Positions 1-12,966 are shown, counted from the stretch's first letter. The stretch is DNA of 64,000 nt from Linepithema humile (GCF_040581485.1 NC_090128.1:31154931-31218930), one strand, 5' to 3'. The notes: generated by a model not told the origin, from the sequence alone. Numbers and translations are program-made.

Positions 1-791
1 AGTGAAACTTTTCATGAATTTGATACAAAATTACTTTACTTTTTAAAATAAAATTTTAAATAAATAGTTGTAAGTGCGACATTGAAGAACTTTTTAAAAG
101 AGATAGAACAGAAAATTTTCTTAGAAAATACTTTGTTCTACGAAAGATATTATTAAATATAAAGATATGACGTAATCGTATAAAGTTTTACATTTCTTTA
201 TAATTCAATGTCTTATAATATTTCTGATTTATAACAATATGACAAAAAATCTGTATGTATCTACATATATAAGATGTTTTTTAATTTTATAGCTTTGGTT
301 TAGATTTTTGTAGTAGTACTAATTGTGAGTACTCAAAGTTTTAAAATTATATATCGCACACTTGCAAGAAAAGTGCAATACACAAGTCAAAATTTTTCAA
401 ATTTTGTTTTATGTGCTAATTGTGTTCTAAATATATCGTTTTTCAATTAAGAAAAGTGATAGAAGTTGAATTTAAATACCTTCCGCGTGAATCCGATATG
501 TTTAGTACTGCCGTAAATAATTAATTTTAAAATTATTGTTTAACTAAGTAAAGACATGTGAAATATGTTCCGTAACATCAAGCTCTCTTCAGACAATTTA
601 TAACTTGCAACAGAATTTAAGATAAAATATAATTTATGATGTTATTAATAGAAAACATTATTTTTAACGCAATTTCTTCTTTTCTCTCTCTCCTGAACAA
701 TTTGATATTCTTGATTTGTATCACTTTTTTCGTGTGTGCGATATGTGTATACATCAATAAGAAACGTTCATGATTTAATGAATACGTACAC
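1..791 (-). other. Intron of LRR gene copy A (paralogous to 26559-63716)
   Basis: No coding signal. The DNA matches, at many runs of 15 or more bases, the sequence at 26625-26982, then 43080-43363, then 63571-63716. These three blocks were one intron in copy B before a Polinton and a Gypsy element split it. Copy A keeps the uninterrupted arrangement and so serves as the empty-site reference for both insertions. Confidence 0.8.
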
Positions 792-977
792 TTATTTCAG
801 CAATTTAGTATATATGTTGAAAACAGAATTATTATTATCCATTGTACAATTTATATAATCTAGTGACGAGTCCAAATATATACATTGACACTTGTTGCTT
901 GTTGGACATTTGATGGCAAAAACGCTTGTCACAGCAATGAACAGAATTACGATACATGTTTTATGACAGGTACTTAT
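792..977 (-). pseudogene. First (signal-peptide) exon of LRR gene copy A, start codon lost
   Basis: Read on the minus strand this is a close relative of the exon at 63717-63905. It has the same hydrophobic leader, the same C-x-C motif after the predicted cleavage site and the same run of asparagines. The codon aligned with the paralogue's ATG is ATA, so the copy has no start at the conserved place. Homology continues upstream (978-1060 against 63906-64000), so the duplication included the promoter side. The rest of copy A would lie left of this window. I call it a pseudo-exon because of the missing start; an unseen upstream exon could rescue it. Confidence 0.65.
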
Positions 978-1060
978 TTTCGTCTGATTAACCTACAAAA
1001 ACTATTGAGTAAATGTATAATTATATAAAGATTAATTTAATATTTACATAAAAAAAAAAT

Positions 1061-1782
1061 ATTTTTTAAACTTTAAAATATTGCGTGACATTTGATAGAT
1101 TTATTTCTTAAAATTTCAAATAAATCTTGAGTAATTAAGAAATCGTAGGAACTGCCTTAACTGTGTATGTAAATTGTATAGAAACAAAATAGTAAAATTA
1201 ATAAACGCTATTTATCGTTTACTTAAGTGACATAAATATACGTCACTCTTGTGGATAATAATTTTAATCTTCTTCTTTATAATCTTTAAATATTATAACA
1301 AGTAAGAAGTAATGTTTAGAAAAACAGAAATCGATTATTCTTCATAATAAATTACATCAATAAATCGAAAAATATTGTGTTAGCCGCCGATATTTATTTC
1401 TTAACGATTGCAGAACTTACACATTTGCAAACGCATTTACTACAGCGCGAATATACGGTTAAATTCTACACTACATACGTGACTGATAATTAACAGAAGA
1501 TGATGTATATGAATAGATTCATAAAAATAAAATTTATACTGTTTACTCATCTTGCATTACACTAGATTGGTTGCAAATGTTTTTGAACTCCGTTTTTAGA
1601 TTTTTTTCTGTAATAGAAAAATAATGATGACAAATAATGCTGAATAATATTATTTCTATCTACGGGTATCACACATAAGCACAGCTTGGTATGTTCCGCA
1701 ACATTTCTGATAGATTTGTTTTTTTTTTGTTCACAAACAAAGTTGTAAACCCATGTTGAACTTCGTTTCGCATGGAAAGAAT
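1061..1782. other. AT-rich intergenic DNA, nothing recognised
   Basis: I see no open frame, RNA gene or repeat structure that I can support. Confidence 0.5.
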
Positions 1783-2190
1783 ATGCGCAATAATATTATG
1801 TGTGCAATGTGCATGTGCGCAATAATGTCATTTGTGCAATGTGTATGTGTGCAATAATGTCTTGTGTGAAACGTACGTTTGTATTTTTAATTTTTAAATG
1901 TGCGCAATAATATTATGTGAGCAATGTGTATGTGCGCAATAATATTATGTGTGCAATGTGTATGTGCGCAATAATGTCATGTGTGCAATGTGTATGTGCG
2001 CAATAATATTATGTGTGCAATGTGTATGTGCGCAATAATGTCATGTGTGCAATGTGTATGTACGCAATAATGTCATGTGTGCAATGTGTATGTGCGCAAT
2101 AATGTCATGTGTGCAATGTGTATGTGTGCAATAATGTCTTGTGTGCAAACGTACGTTTGTATTTTTAATTTTTAAATGTGCGCAATAATG
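1783..2190. repeat. 32-bp minisatellite with higher-order duplication
   Basis: Units read roughly atgtgtgcaatgtgtatgtg followed by cgcaataatgtc; spacing is exactly 32 bp at 1921, 1953 and 1985. Unit ends alternate between ATT and GTC. A diverged block containing acgtacgtttgtatttttaa occurs at about 1867 and again at about 2148, so a larger unit of about 280 bp was itself duplicated. Confidence 0.85.
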
Positions 2191-2300
2191 CTTGTAGGCA
2201 ATCGTTCTGTAGGCAATCGGGAATGTCGGCAATTGAAGCTGTCGGCAAAATGTTGTGGGCAAACGAAGCTGTTGGCAAATGGGAATGTAGGCAGTTGAGA
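2191..2300. repeat. Degenerate short repeat (GGCAAT-type, about 14-17 bp)
   Basis: At least seven copies of a word close to taggcaatcggaatg follow the 32-bp array directly. They differ too much for a clean unit. Confidence 0.5.
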
Positions 2301-2811
2301 CCCTCCCCTTTTGAACACACGCAATATTCGAAACTGTGAACATTAGCTTAAAGTAATACGTTTATTTGATATAAAAAAGAACAAAAAAAAATAATATTGA
2401 CTTTTTATATTATTGATACATAAGTAATACAATTTTGTTACCAAACAGAGTTGTAAAATTTGCTTACAATTAGCTTAAATAAGAGATGAAAAATTGTTTA
2501 TTATAACATATTTATTTTTCAATAATTTTTTAACTATGATATCAAATATCTTAGCACATAATTTTTATAAATTTATATGTTGTCAAACTAATACAAAGAT
2601 ATTTTAATACTAATGCGTACAAATTGGCATTGTTATGCTAGCAATTAACAACGATTACATAATGTATCTACATTCATTAACTAGCAAAAGTAAAATTTGT
2701 ATCGCCTCTCACCAAAATATTGTAAAATTCAGTTTTAGTTCGTTTCTTCAATTAAAATAGAAAATATGCAAAATGACCTCGTGACAATAGACCTTAAAGT
2801 CCTAGTGTGAT
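2301..2811. other. 3' flank of the takeout-like gene, nothing else recognised
   Basis: AT-rich sequence between the minisatellite and the stop codon of the minus-strand takeout-like gene. No other supported feature. Confidence 0.5.
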
Positions 2812-4414
2812 TTACGTTCGTTCAGGAAACAGCTCTTCGTAAGTGAAACGTTTAACTATATCATTGGTCACCGAGATAATCACTTTAGAAACAGCTTCTT
2901 CTAAAGCTGGCTTGAAAGTTTTAACAATCTCTTCATTATTATTCCCTATAAAATTCTCAATAATTTCCTGTAATTGTCCTAAATTCCCAATATTTTCATA
3001 ATGATTTTCGAAATCTTTGATGTCGAGATTTAGCAATATCTTCGACAAATATATATATCTCTTGGCACCTTTGGTTATCATTTTGAAGTTCAAGTTTACG
3101 TCCGCATCTACGTTACCTGTAAAAAAAACACAGTTTGATTATTTCAGTGGAATAAACTCAGATTTCCATTTTTTTTAAATATTTAAATATAGATTTTTAT
3201 AAATTTTAATTTAATTCTAGTGCAAAATCGATTATTTCATATAATGTATTGTAATTTACATACCTGTAGTAATATAAACCTTTCCTTGATAAGCAATAGG
3301 CACCAGTATGCGAATATTAAAATCATATGTGCTGTTCATGTACATACGATTAAATGAAATTTTAATAGCGAAACGAAGAGTGTCGAGATTCACAGTAAAA
3401 TTGTTCATGGTGAAATCGCAAAGTCCGCTCACTTCTGTATTTTTCATATATAATTTCACGCTATTTGATTCCGAAATAACGAGTTTGTCAAGATACAACG
3501 GATCGTTCGACGGAATATCCAATTCCGGAATTCCTTCGCAGATTTTACCCTTTAAATTATTAATGTTGTCCAATATGCATTTCTCGAGATTCGGATCTTT
3601 CCGACCGCACACGTGAATGTATGAAGCTGCAAGAAATTTATATAATTGTTATTAATTTGTAACAGACGGAATAAAATAATAAATTGGAAATAAAGTATAA
3701 ACGAGCAAAATATGTTTTAAAATGCGTAATATTTTTATGATACGTAATCGGTATATCAAATATTTTATGCAATGCTAAATCTTTAATAATATTGCATTAT
3801 CTGTGTGATATTTTATGAATTATATAAATGATAACAAATAATAAAAGATTCTTAAACGCAATTTTCAATACTTTCATTATTTAACTGTTAGAGTATATTT
3901 TTTATCGTTGAAAATTGCGAACGCAAATGTATTTGTTGCACTCGTACACGCTATTATGTGTTAGTTGATCTTTTTTGCATTTTTTTATAAGTTCTCTGTA
4001 TTTTTTTGTCAAGAGTTGACATTTGATTAAAAGATAATTGTACTTGAACTATATTCTCTTTTTTTCTTAATCATACTTTTTTACATTCGCGTTATATCAT
4101 CTAACACGTATTTTACGTCATATTTAAATTGTCATTGCGTTATTGCATTATTATTAAAATGTTTCTAATTATATTAAAATTGCTACATTTCCTCGTAACA
4201 TCCGGGTGAATAATCCATATCAAAAAATGATATTTTGTCAAACGTTTCTTTCCAATCACGCGATCAGTCTTTTGCTTCAAGTAGATGTAACAATTTTTTC
4301 CAAGCAATATAACAAGAAAAACGTATATTATGATAGAAACACAAAGATGTACTTACGTATTTCTGCCGCAACATGTGTTGTTACAATTACAAAAGCTAAG
4401 GCTATTGCAAACAT
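2812..4414 (-). CDS. Takeout/juvenile-hormone-binding-like secreted protein (3 exons)
   Basis: Three minus-strand exons join in frame: 4414-4357, 3626-3264 and 3116-2812, giving 241 residues, the usual family size. Donors are GTAAGT and GTATGT; acceptors are TTGCAG and TTTACAG. Exon 1 encodes a signal peptide (MFAIALAFVIVTTHVAAEI). Exon 2 has the family pattern: two cysteines near the mature N-terminus (C-x9-C, the conserved disulfide), then a 'GIPELDIPSNDPLYLDKL' segment and a later 'VSGLCDF' segment typical of the JHBP fold. Family members are secreted carriers of small hydrophobic ligands, juvenile hormone in some cases; the ligand here is unknown. No break is visible, so it looks functional. 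The family call rests on motif recognition, not a search. Confidence 0.85.
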
Positions 4415-4543
4415 TTTTCACACAACAAAAGTTTTTCTCGCGATGCAAGAACGCCTGCTAAGACTGTTATGAGAATGACTAAGAATACGATTTTAAAAAC
4501 AGCGAAAGCGAATAAAGACTGACCTATTCACGATCAAATCAAG

Positions 4544-4552
4544 CTTATATAT
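4544..4552 (-). promoter_or_regulatory. TATA box of the takeout-like gene
   Basis: Minus strand reads catatataagctt, about 130 bp upstream of the ATG at 4414. This leaves room for a 5' UTR of about 100 nt. No other TATA-like word is closer. Confidence 0.45.
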
Positions 4553-4857
4553 GTGCATACTGCACTGCGTATATCAGTCAGTGGTTTATAACCGGTTTTT
4601 TTTTCTCGCACTGCGTTATAATTCACTTTGTTTAAGTTCACGGCTGAATATTTTTGTGACAAAATTAAAGAAATTAGTATGCGTTAATTATCGTCGTGCA
4701 CGACATATATTAACGCATACCAGAAATAAAAAAAGAAAGCAAGAATTAGAATTAAGAAAATTTTATCAATATAATATTTTATCATTATAAGTAAGTTTTC
4801 TTCACGTGGAAAGACATTTCAGTACAAACTTTGGCAGAACTATTCATATGTATATCA

Positions 4858-5307
4858 TGTTGTGTGTCGTAACACACAACGTCTCGCTATAAGGTTAATT
4901 AAGTTAAATACCAAAATAAAATACTAAGAAAGAATGATTTAGCAAATAAAGAATAACGATGAGGCTGCAGAGAAACAACCTCGGATTCAAGGTGACACGA
5001 ATCAGCAATCCGAGAAATATCAACAATAACATATCAATAATATTACAAAACTCTTGATTGCCGATTTGTATAAATACAGTCGCGCGCAAGCAGCGACGGA
5101 TTCAGTTTACGATACCCGAATACCGACTCGTTTCCCCGTGTCCGTACACGGCTCACGAAAATCTAACACCGTCCTGGCAGTTTGTGAGTGATTAAATAAA
5201 TTGTTCGAGTCAAGGTTTGCGTCCAGTTATTCCACACCTCTAAGCAGTGCGTCCCGTTCCCCAAGCGGATCTCGAACTTACGGTTGCGATCGGAAAGACT
5301 CGCAACA
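4858..5307 (+). mobile_element. Solo LTR (Gypsy type)
   Basis: A 450-bp unit starts TGTTGTGTGTCG and ends CGCAACA, flanked by ATCA on both sides (4854-4857 and 5308-5311). Inside are a promoter (TATAAATACAG near 5079) and an AATAAA-like signal near 5196. It has no internal partner and does not match the LTRs of the two larger elements here, so it is a recombined remnant of a third family. Confidence 0.75.
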
Positions 5308-5311
5308 ATCA

Positions 5312-8300
5312 CAAATAAATACTCTATGCCGATAAAAATTTATTTAAATTACATTATAAAAATATAAATAATGCATTTATGTTAAATCAATTTCATAACT
5401 GTATAATTTTGTAAACAAAATATTTTAGTCGAGAAATATCACTATGTCACAGCACTAAAAAATTGCGGAAATAAAATTAAAGAAACTTTATATATCTTTT
5501 TGTGATAAGAAATGCATTTGCAAATTTTGCTTGTAAAGGGTAATTTATATTTTTTTCTATTTTTTATTAGATTGCGTAAGAAAAGACTATGTAAATAATG
5601 AATAATCGGTAGAAAAAACATTTTCCAGAGTATTTCATATCTAAAAAAGCATGAGATACGCCTTTTTATAATAAATCATAATAAATCATAATATAGAAGC
5701 AAATAAGATTTATCGAGGATATTTGCTTAAATAATTTTTATAACGCTTATAAAAAAATGCCTAGTCAATCTTGCGATCAACCAATCCCCGTTTATATCTT
5801 TGAGCTATTATCAATCTCATCATTTACTTACAAGAAATAAAAATGCAAGATAATGTACATAATTGCAGTGAAATGATTAAAAACATTTATTATCAGTATT
5901 GAATAATACTGTATTTAATAATTTCATAATTAATTAGTTAAAGCCTAAGCATTGGAATACTAAAATTTTTATTAAATCATATTTTTGCAATTTATTGAAC
6001 GTAACCTTAAAGTTCCCGTCTTGCACTCATTCCGATTGGAATCGACTTTTCACTTGTTTACAAGTTATTAAAATATCAAAAAATGTACATAATAAGGCAG
6101 CTGATGGAAAATAAAATTATTTTTAAATACTTCGAAATAAAGTAAAAGTCTTAATGACTGAACATGTCTCAATTTTTTACATATATTAAAAAAATAATTT
6201 GTACTTAATGTTTATAAATATAAACTCTATAATGTTTGTAAATATAAATATAAAACTCAGAAGTTAAATTAAAAATCAATTAAAATGCAATAACCTAAGC
6301 TAACCTAATAAAAAAAAACTAACAAAAAAACTATAAGAATCAAAACGAAATACTGAGATGCTAAAGATTTTTATCAGAAATTAATTCAGAGAAGCGATAC
6401 GAATACAGAAACGTTTCAGCTCAATTTATAAGTCCTCTTCAGTCTGGTAGGATTCTACCCAAAAAATAACAATAATCACGCGTAAATAACGTGCGACAGT
6501 TACTTTTTCTATTGAAAAAAATTTATTGTGTTATATTTAACTATGTAATGATTAATAGAACGAGCTGAAATTATATTGTGCGAGACAATTTAGATTAATC
6601 TTGAATTTTATTAAGGACAAATAATTTTTTAAAACGAAAGGAAGCATGATTAGTTTGAATAAGTTTTAAAAACCAGTTTCAAAAAATTTCCGATTATCTG
6701 ATGTAAAAAATATCTTTTTTATGTATTCTATATTATGTCGAGATACTAATAAATTTATTTTAAATATATAATAACTACAGTAATTTACATGCAAAATGAT
6801 TTATTGACATGCAAAATGGTTAATAAAAATAAATTTTTTTTTATTTCTGTTTTTTCTATTTCTACTTTAAACTGAATTTCAGGATGCAAACTGCATAATT
6901 TTAATATGAAAATTATCCAGTAACATTGATATTTTCTAAAAAATTATTGACTAGAATTAGTAGTTGTAAAATATAATATATAATAATTAAAATAAATAGT
7001 TTATGAACAGAATAAATTATTTTATACATATTCAACAAATTTCTACCAAATAAATATTTTATTCTCACACAATGTAATTATAAACATGACATAATTTTTA
7101 AAAAATTATGTATTTTCTCTCTGCATATTTGAAACTGCTTGATCAACTTTGAAAGTAAAACTTTATAAGCATATTAGATCTACTACTAAGAATACGAGAT
7201 ATAATGTAACGTTTATATTAAAGACATTAACATAAAATGCGAAAACACGATGAAACACGGATGAAAACTAGAAAGAAAAATATTGCTACGTATTGTATCG
7301 GGTAAACCCAGTTACGTGTATTGCGCTAAATTTCCTGTTTCTTAATATGTTGACATGTCAATTTTAATATTGATATTTCATTTCCTTTACTAGAAAACGA
7401 TATTTACCGAAATATTTTTAGTTCTTATGTACAACTTACGTAAAACATTTTATAATAGATAATAGATAATAGATACGATAATACTCAAACTAAATCTACA
7501 TAAGCATTACAAATGTCAATTTAATTTAAATGCAAATAATTTATGAATAATGTAATTAATAAATTGATGTAATTAACTTAAATAATAAATACATTATACA
7601 GGGTGTCTGGCAATAATCGCCCCACCGGTCATATACAGGTAGAGGAGGTCAAATCGAGTAGAAAAGTCCTTTACCATTTTTTAATTTTCATAATAAGTAC
7701 TGAGTAATTAACGAAAAAAGATCGGCGAATCCGCGCGAGTAAAGCGCGCGCGGTGAGAAGGACGTCCCACTGCTATGCGATCACTAGGTGCGCGATTTCC
7801 ATATTTATCTCAGATCTTCTTTGAGCTGAACAACATGACAAAAGTCTCGAAAAACATTAGAGTTATTTATATAAATTTTATGGTCAGCAGTCTGGAAAAA
7901 AAACAATTGCTGAAAAAATTAATGAGGAAATAAAGATACAATATAAAAATCGAGAAAAATTTAAAATATCTTATAAACAGCTTTATCACGAGAATGATAA
8001 TTTTATAGTATCAAAAAGTGATTTGAATAATTCCTAGCTGAAATTATAAAATGCAGTTAATAATTTTACATTCTCTTGAATTTCCGCAAACAATTCATCA
8101 AGATACAGTATATAAAAATATTATATATAAAAAGGTTAATGTATGTATATATGTAAATGTAATTCAATATACACTTCAGCGGATAAATGCTTCGAAGTAT
8201 TATGGCGACAAATATGATATTATGAATACGTCATAAATTTTCGCTTTTAGCTTATTTCCAACGTTTCAGTTCAAAAAACAATATCGCTGGAACATTTGCG

Positions 8301-9098
8301 ACTGCACTCGACGCATTTATAACACCAACCGAATTGCACTAGTAGTGTAATGTAGCAATAATGCTGTTCGAGTTACTACTTCTTACCTGTTGGCAGTTGA
8401 CTATTTTTATGCGTTTTATTTCCATCCGATAACAGGAAAGAAATAACAAATTGTTTGCCTTCAATAGATTGCCTTCAATTTGCTGCAATAACAACTACTG
8501 CATCTCGCCCGTAACGATTCTATAACGCAACTCTAACGCATCATTGGTGTATCGAATTTTTTCGCTATATTGTGACATCGGCCAATGATAAAGCGAACGT
8601 GGCACCATCATAAAAGCGCATTATTCTCGTGACAAAATACATCATCGCGCCTCTTATGGAACGTGACGATGACATGCACTTCTGCATGCACAGCAAAACT
8701 GTATTATTTTTTTTAGCCACTCGCGCCTTGATATTTTTTCTCTCTCTTCCTTTCTTTCCAATAATTCCTATACGTACATTAAATTTCTCGATATATGAGA
8801 ACAATGTACTTAAAATTTCATACACTTTAGGTATTTTGATCTGAGATCGGTGTACAATTTAACTGTTTCTTGTAGATTAATTTATTAATTTCTTTAAGAA
8901 AAATTAAAAATTTAACACTAACATCCTGCGACGGCTCTTAATGCTCTTCTATTATATTTTTTGTATTTTTTTTGTTTTAGATTGTATAATTATGGAATAG
9001 TACGTTACTTCTAATACTGCAACAAACTGATGAATAAATTATCTTAAAAATACCAATAATTAAACCAATAAGAGCAATTGCTGCACTAATGCTAATAA
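5312..9098. other. Long AT-rich stretch without recognisable genes
   Basis: Open frames here are short and lack splice or homology support. Near 7598 an acagggtgtctggcaataat word is followed by a GC-richer block to about 7805. This looks like the edge of a dispersed repeat that I cannot classify. The rest holds homopolymer and TA-rich runs only. Confidence 0.5.
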
Positions 9099-9368
9099 TT
9101 AGATGCTAATTATAATCATTGTTTTGTCAAACAGACAAAAATCCCAGGTCATTTCTGATATGGATGTATTTTTTCTATGACATATTATTTTAGATATATC
9201 GTCGATTATTCCGGCTTTTGAATAAATAAAATTATAGAATCTAACATCACTGTCGCATTCCCACGGATTTTCATATAACGTCAAATGAATTAAATTGGTA
9301 CAGTTTTCCCAAAACTTCAGCACGTCAGGATGTATTCTTGACAAATTATTATTGTGTAGTTCTAAAAC
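9099..9368 (-). CDS. Last exon of LRR gene copy B (LRR plus C-terminal cap)
   Basis: The exon begins after an ATTTCAG acceptor at 9369 and opens in phase 0 with 'VLELHNNNLSRIHPDVLKF', one LRR. It then has 'LTLYENPWECD', the N-P-W-x-C signature of an LRR C-terminal cap, with further cysteines downstream, and stops at 9099. The preceding exon ends at 25429 with a GTAAGT donor, also phase 0, and in the middle of an LRR, so the two fit as neighbours across a 16-kb intron filled with transposons. The protein would be secreted or surface-exposed. The exon is intact, but upstream exons carry damage. Confidence 0.7.
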   Translation of the reverse strand, partial: VLELHNNNLSRIHPDVLKFWENCTNLIHLTLYENPWECDSDVRFYNFIYSKAGIIDDISKIICHRKNTSISEMTWDFCLFDKTMIIISI

Positions 9369-9422
9369 CTGAAATATATAATTCAATTTCAAATTTTTAA
9401 GTTTTAATGATAAAGTTGACAT

Positions 9423-9894
9423 TTGTTTATGATATTTTGAAAGATTATGATTTTTTACAGTTTTACATGTGCCATATATATTTTATGTAAATTATTATAT
9501 ATAGTTATCTTAATGAAATTCAAAATCAATTTATGAAACTTTGTTAATTGAACATTTTTTATTTTTTGGATGCTTATGTGGTATATGTTTCTAAGAATTT
9601 GTTTAAACTCTTGTTATATAAATTGTTTTGTGGATAAAGTACAAGTTGCATAACATACTTTTAATGTTGTTGATAATTTACTTAAAGAAATATTAGATAT
9701 GTTGTTGCAAGATGAAGAAGATTTATTCATTAATTTTTTCAAGTTTGGCATTTGCATTAACCAATTATGAAAGAAATTCAAATAAAATTGCAATAACGTG
9801 TTAATTGATTTTACAAAACTTTAAGTCGAGAAAATGTTAGTTTTTTTTACATTGTTCGGCACATTAGTGCATTATGTTTTCATTAGAACAGTCA
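9423..9894. other. Intron DNA, nothing recognised
   Basis: AT-rich sequence between the last LRR exon and the TIR transposon. No supported feature. Confidence 0.45.
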
Positions 9895-9902
9895 AATATG
9901 AA

Positions 9903-11228
9903 AGCTGGTTAAAGTTTGGAACGTTCCTGGAGCGATTTTTTTAAAATGATTTGTCGCTCTTGTCCTTTTGCAGGGAGGAAGTTTCGAGACCCACAAACAA
10001 AGTACGAAAATGACCGGGTATAAGGGTGTCTTCCGACGCATGTATCGAATCGGTCTCTTTTGCATGCCATGTGAGGGCCTCGGAACTTTCTCCGTACAGA
10101 AGGAAAAGAGCGACAAATTATTTTTTGCTTGGCTAGAATCGTTTAAAGGGGAACACCACGGTGACGGTTTCAAAAAATCGATTTTTTTTTTGCATTTTTG
10201 TGATGTTTGAAGTCTTAAAAATATGTCCCTATAATATTATGGTGAAATTCATAACGGAACTATAGTAAATATGTCATAGAGTAGAACTTGGTCAGATGCC
10301 GCTAGTAGAACCGGCCGCGCGCTACCTAAAAAGATTCGGCAGTCCCCTTGATCTGTCTGTAGGGAGTTTTACCGGTATTCTTTTGTTGTCTACGTGCTTG
10401 AGTTCTATTGCTTCAGAAGGCACTTCATATGCACCCGGATTGGACGCACTTTGGTTCGTTACAAAATTTTATCGTTTTATATGAACCAATTAGTTGTAAA
10501 ACTTTAAACGCGTTTTTCTCGAAACCACGTTTTCGTAACTGGGCGCTCTTATATCTCGGCCAATTTTTATCCGAATAACTTGAAATTTGGACAGAATGTT
10601 TACAACAAAATTGTCTTCAGTTGCACGTACGGATTTTTCAATCGGATTATTAGTTTTTGAAAAACAATTAAAGAAGTAACGAATTTTTGTTGAAAAATCG
10701 AAAACTTTTTTTTTAAACAGTGCCATTTTGTCAAAAATTATTTTATCAAAAAATCCGTACGTGCAACTAAAACTACATTCATATACTTTAAATCACAATT
10801 TAAAAAATTTATTTTAGAGCTCCCGTTCAGATGCAGCACAAGCGCCCGTGCACCCATGTTTTTTCAGACGAGGTGCACATCAATCACCATAGTTATTATA
10901 AATATGAATATTATTTTATGAAATTTTTTTTGTAACATAATATAAGTATGTACTTTTAACATATATAGTTTATAAATTAAACAAACTATTAGATAATGAA
11001 AAAAAAATTCACGAAAATAGCCTTTTTTTCGGCCGTCACCCTGGTGTTCCCCCTTAAGGGATTTTGAGAGTGGTTTCTCGGGTATAAGGGTGTCTTCCGA
11101 CGCATGTATTGGATCGGTCTTTTTTATACTTTGTTTGTGGGTCTCGAAACTTCCTCCCTGCAAAAAGACAAGAGCGACAAATCATTTTTAAAAAATCGCT
11201 CCAGGAACGTTCCAAACTTCAACCAGCT
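9903..11228. mobile_element. Non-autonomous TIR DNA transposon, 1.3 kb, 8-bp target duplication
   Basis: Both ends read AGCTGGTT(a/g)AAGTTTGG inward, and inverted homology runs on, with interruptions, for roughly 250 bp. AATATGAA flanks the element on each side (9895-9902, 11229-11236), the 8-bp duplication expected of hAT or P superfamilies. A second nested inverted repeat (agttgcacgtacggattttt near 10618, its complement near 10745) lies inside. There is no transposase frame, so it must have moved in trans. Confidence 0.8.
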
Positions 11229-11405
11229 AATATGAAAGCTTTATCGTGAGGCATAAAAAGTAATTGCACTTTTCGGGGCACACTATAATGGAATCTATGT
11301 ATTTTAATATTCTACAGGTTAAATTTCTAGAATATAACTTTTTCCAATTCTTTCAGACTATGACAAGTTAAATATATGCTGATACTTTCTGTTTTTAAAT
11401 TTTAG

Positions 11406-11516
11406 ACAGAAGATCTACTGTTTTCATCGGACGATATTATAGTGAACTTGGCTCATAATAAAATACAGCATATCCTTTTACACGATACCAAATATATCAA
11501 AAAAGAAATTATTTAA
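11406..11516 (+). pseudogene. Orphan LRR exon on the plus strand (Toll-like?)
   Basis: After a polypyrimidine tract and TTTTAG acceptor, 36 codons encode an LRR with the core 'VNLAHNKIQHI', then stop. Its orientation is opposite to the LRR gene around it, and it lies inside that gene's last intron. It could be a stray exon of a Toll- or chaoptin-like gene or an inverted piece of a duplicate. No partner exons are recognised nearby. Confidence 0.35.
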
Positions 11517-11689
11517 TCTGTTCTAGTTTTAGTTTCGGTATTTTACTTGATAAAAAAGAACCGGAATCCTTTAAATAACAATTTTTACTCAGGTAAGTCT
11601 TATTACTCACATTTTTAAAGTGCTATGGCCCTTACCGCGTGAATGTATTACATGAGCCGCTATCTAATCTAGTAATCTAATTGTAAGAA

Positions 11690-12317
11690 ATTATTTAAAA
11701 ATAGTAGATGGTCGGCACAACACTTGGATAACTACGGGAAGAATAAGTATATTTGAATAATAATACAACGTACAATTTAACGTCGCGTCTCTCCTCGGGT
11801 CGGCCGTGGACTGACTGTTTTTTTTTTCTTTTTTTCAACGCCGCCTACTATCAGCCTGTCGTCAGTTAATATATAACTTAAAGTATGTTTTACATTCGGC
11901 CATATCTGACTATCTGTCATCCCTGACAGAATAACAATATTTTAAACAAATAACTGAATCACAAGTAAGCAACTAATTACTTTTCTTTTAACTAGAGAAA
12001 ATAAATTGAAATTGTAAGTGAACAAATTAATGGCTATATATATTTTTTACTTTTGGCACCATAGCCTTAGATTCGCAGCTTGCCAGACACCACGATACGG
12101 ACGTAAAATGTTCTGAAACCCGTACATCAGTAATCGTATACCTATCATTATCGAGTTTCTCCGCTATTTTATACGATCCTTTGAATACAGGTATGAGCTT
12201 TTGAGCTGCTTCGGCCGTACTGTCAAAATTTCTAATCAAAACTAAATCACCTATAGAATATTCGTGTGCTTCCTTACGCTTACTATTCGCATACTCTTTA
12301 TTATATGTGCCGGTTAT
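11690..12317 (-). mobile_element. 3' remnant of an old Gypsy element (integrase tail and LTR-like DNA)
   Basis: Minus-strand frame 12317-12027 encodes an integrase C-terminal tail ('GDLVLIRNFDSTAEAAQKL', 'FKGSYKIAEKL'). Downstream (11935-11690) is LTR-like DNA starting TGTTATTCTGTCAGGG. The 5' side is cut at about 12318 by DNA whose ends form an imperfect inverted repeat (gaaagtggccaaagtcat near 12322, its partner near 12520), probably an old MITE. The pol sequence differs from both other Gypsy elements in the window. Confidence 0.55.
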
Positions 12318-12557
12318 TATGAAAGTGGCCAAAGTCATATATTTCTCGTTTCGAGATATTCAAACTTTTGCGTTTGACCATATTAAAAATATTTTTCCAT
12401 CATGGTGCAAAATTTATTAAAAATTATAATGTTCTCCTGATGTTAAAATCTAAGATCATTAAATTTTATGAATAACTTGCACAAAACTGTGTTTTTAAGC
12501 GTTGAATGACTTATGCCACTTTCAAAATTAATAGTAGTCCCACTTGATGATTTACGA

Positions 12558-12966
12558 CAGTGCTCGGAATTAGTCTGAACATTTCAGCCGATTTCCGTGG
12601 TATACGCCTCCTCTCCTCTCCTTACCGCGCGCACCGCAGCCGCTAGGGCCAGCGCCGCCGAGCGTTAGGAGCGGCACTATCCGATTATGAGTGGGTTCTT
12701 CTCCCTATTTATTAAAATTTAAAAAAATTTATTGAAATTTATTAAAAATAAATTTTTTATTTTTAAATTTATTTTTAATAAATAAATTTTAATAAATTTT
12801 TTTAAATTTTAATAAATAGGGAGAAGAACCCACTTATAATCGGATAGTGCCGCTCCTAACGCTCGGCGGCGCTGGCCCTAGCGGCTGCGGCGCGCGCGGT
12901 AAGGAGAGGAAAGGAGGCGTATATCACGGAAATCGACTGAAATGTTCAGACTAATTCCGAGCACTG
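12558..12966. mobile_element. hAT-type foldback MITE
   Basis: A 409-bp palindrome: arms start CAGTGCTCGGAATTAGTCTG and are almost perfect inverted copies around an AT-rich centre near 12760. ATTTACGA is duplicated on both sides (12550-12557, 12967-12974). An 8-bp duplication plus CAGTG ends is diagnostic of hAT. The arms are GC-rich against their surroundings. Confidence 0.9.

Noticed and set aside
6286..6312. CCTAA-like words (possible TTAGG telomere repeat)
   Set aside because: Only two or three imperfect words; no tandem array.
8565..8844. Overlapping frames on both strands
   Set aside because: No splice context, promoter or familiar sequence; composition is ordinary for the region.
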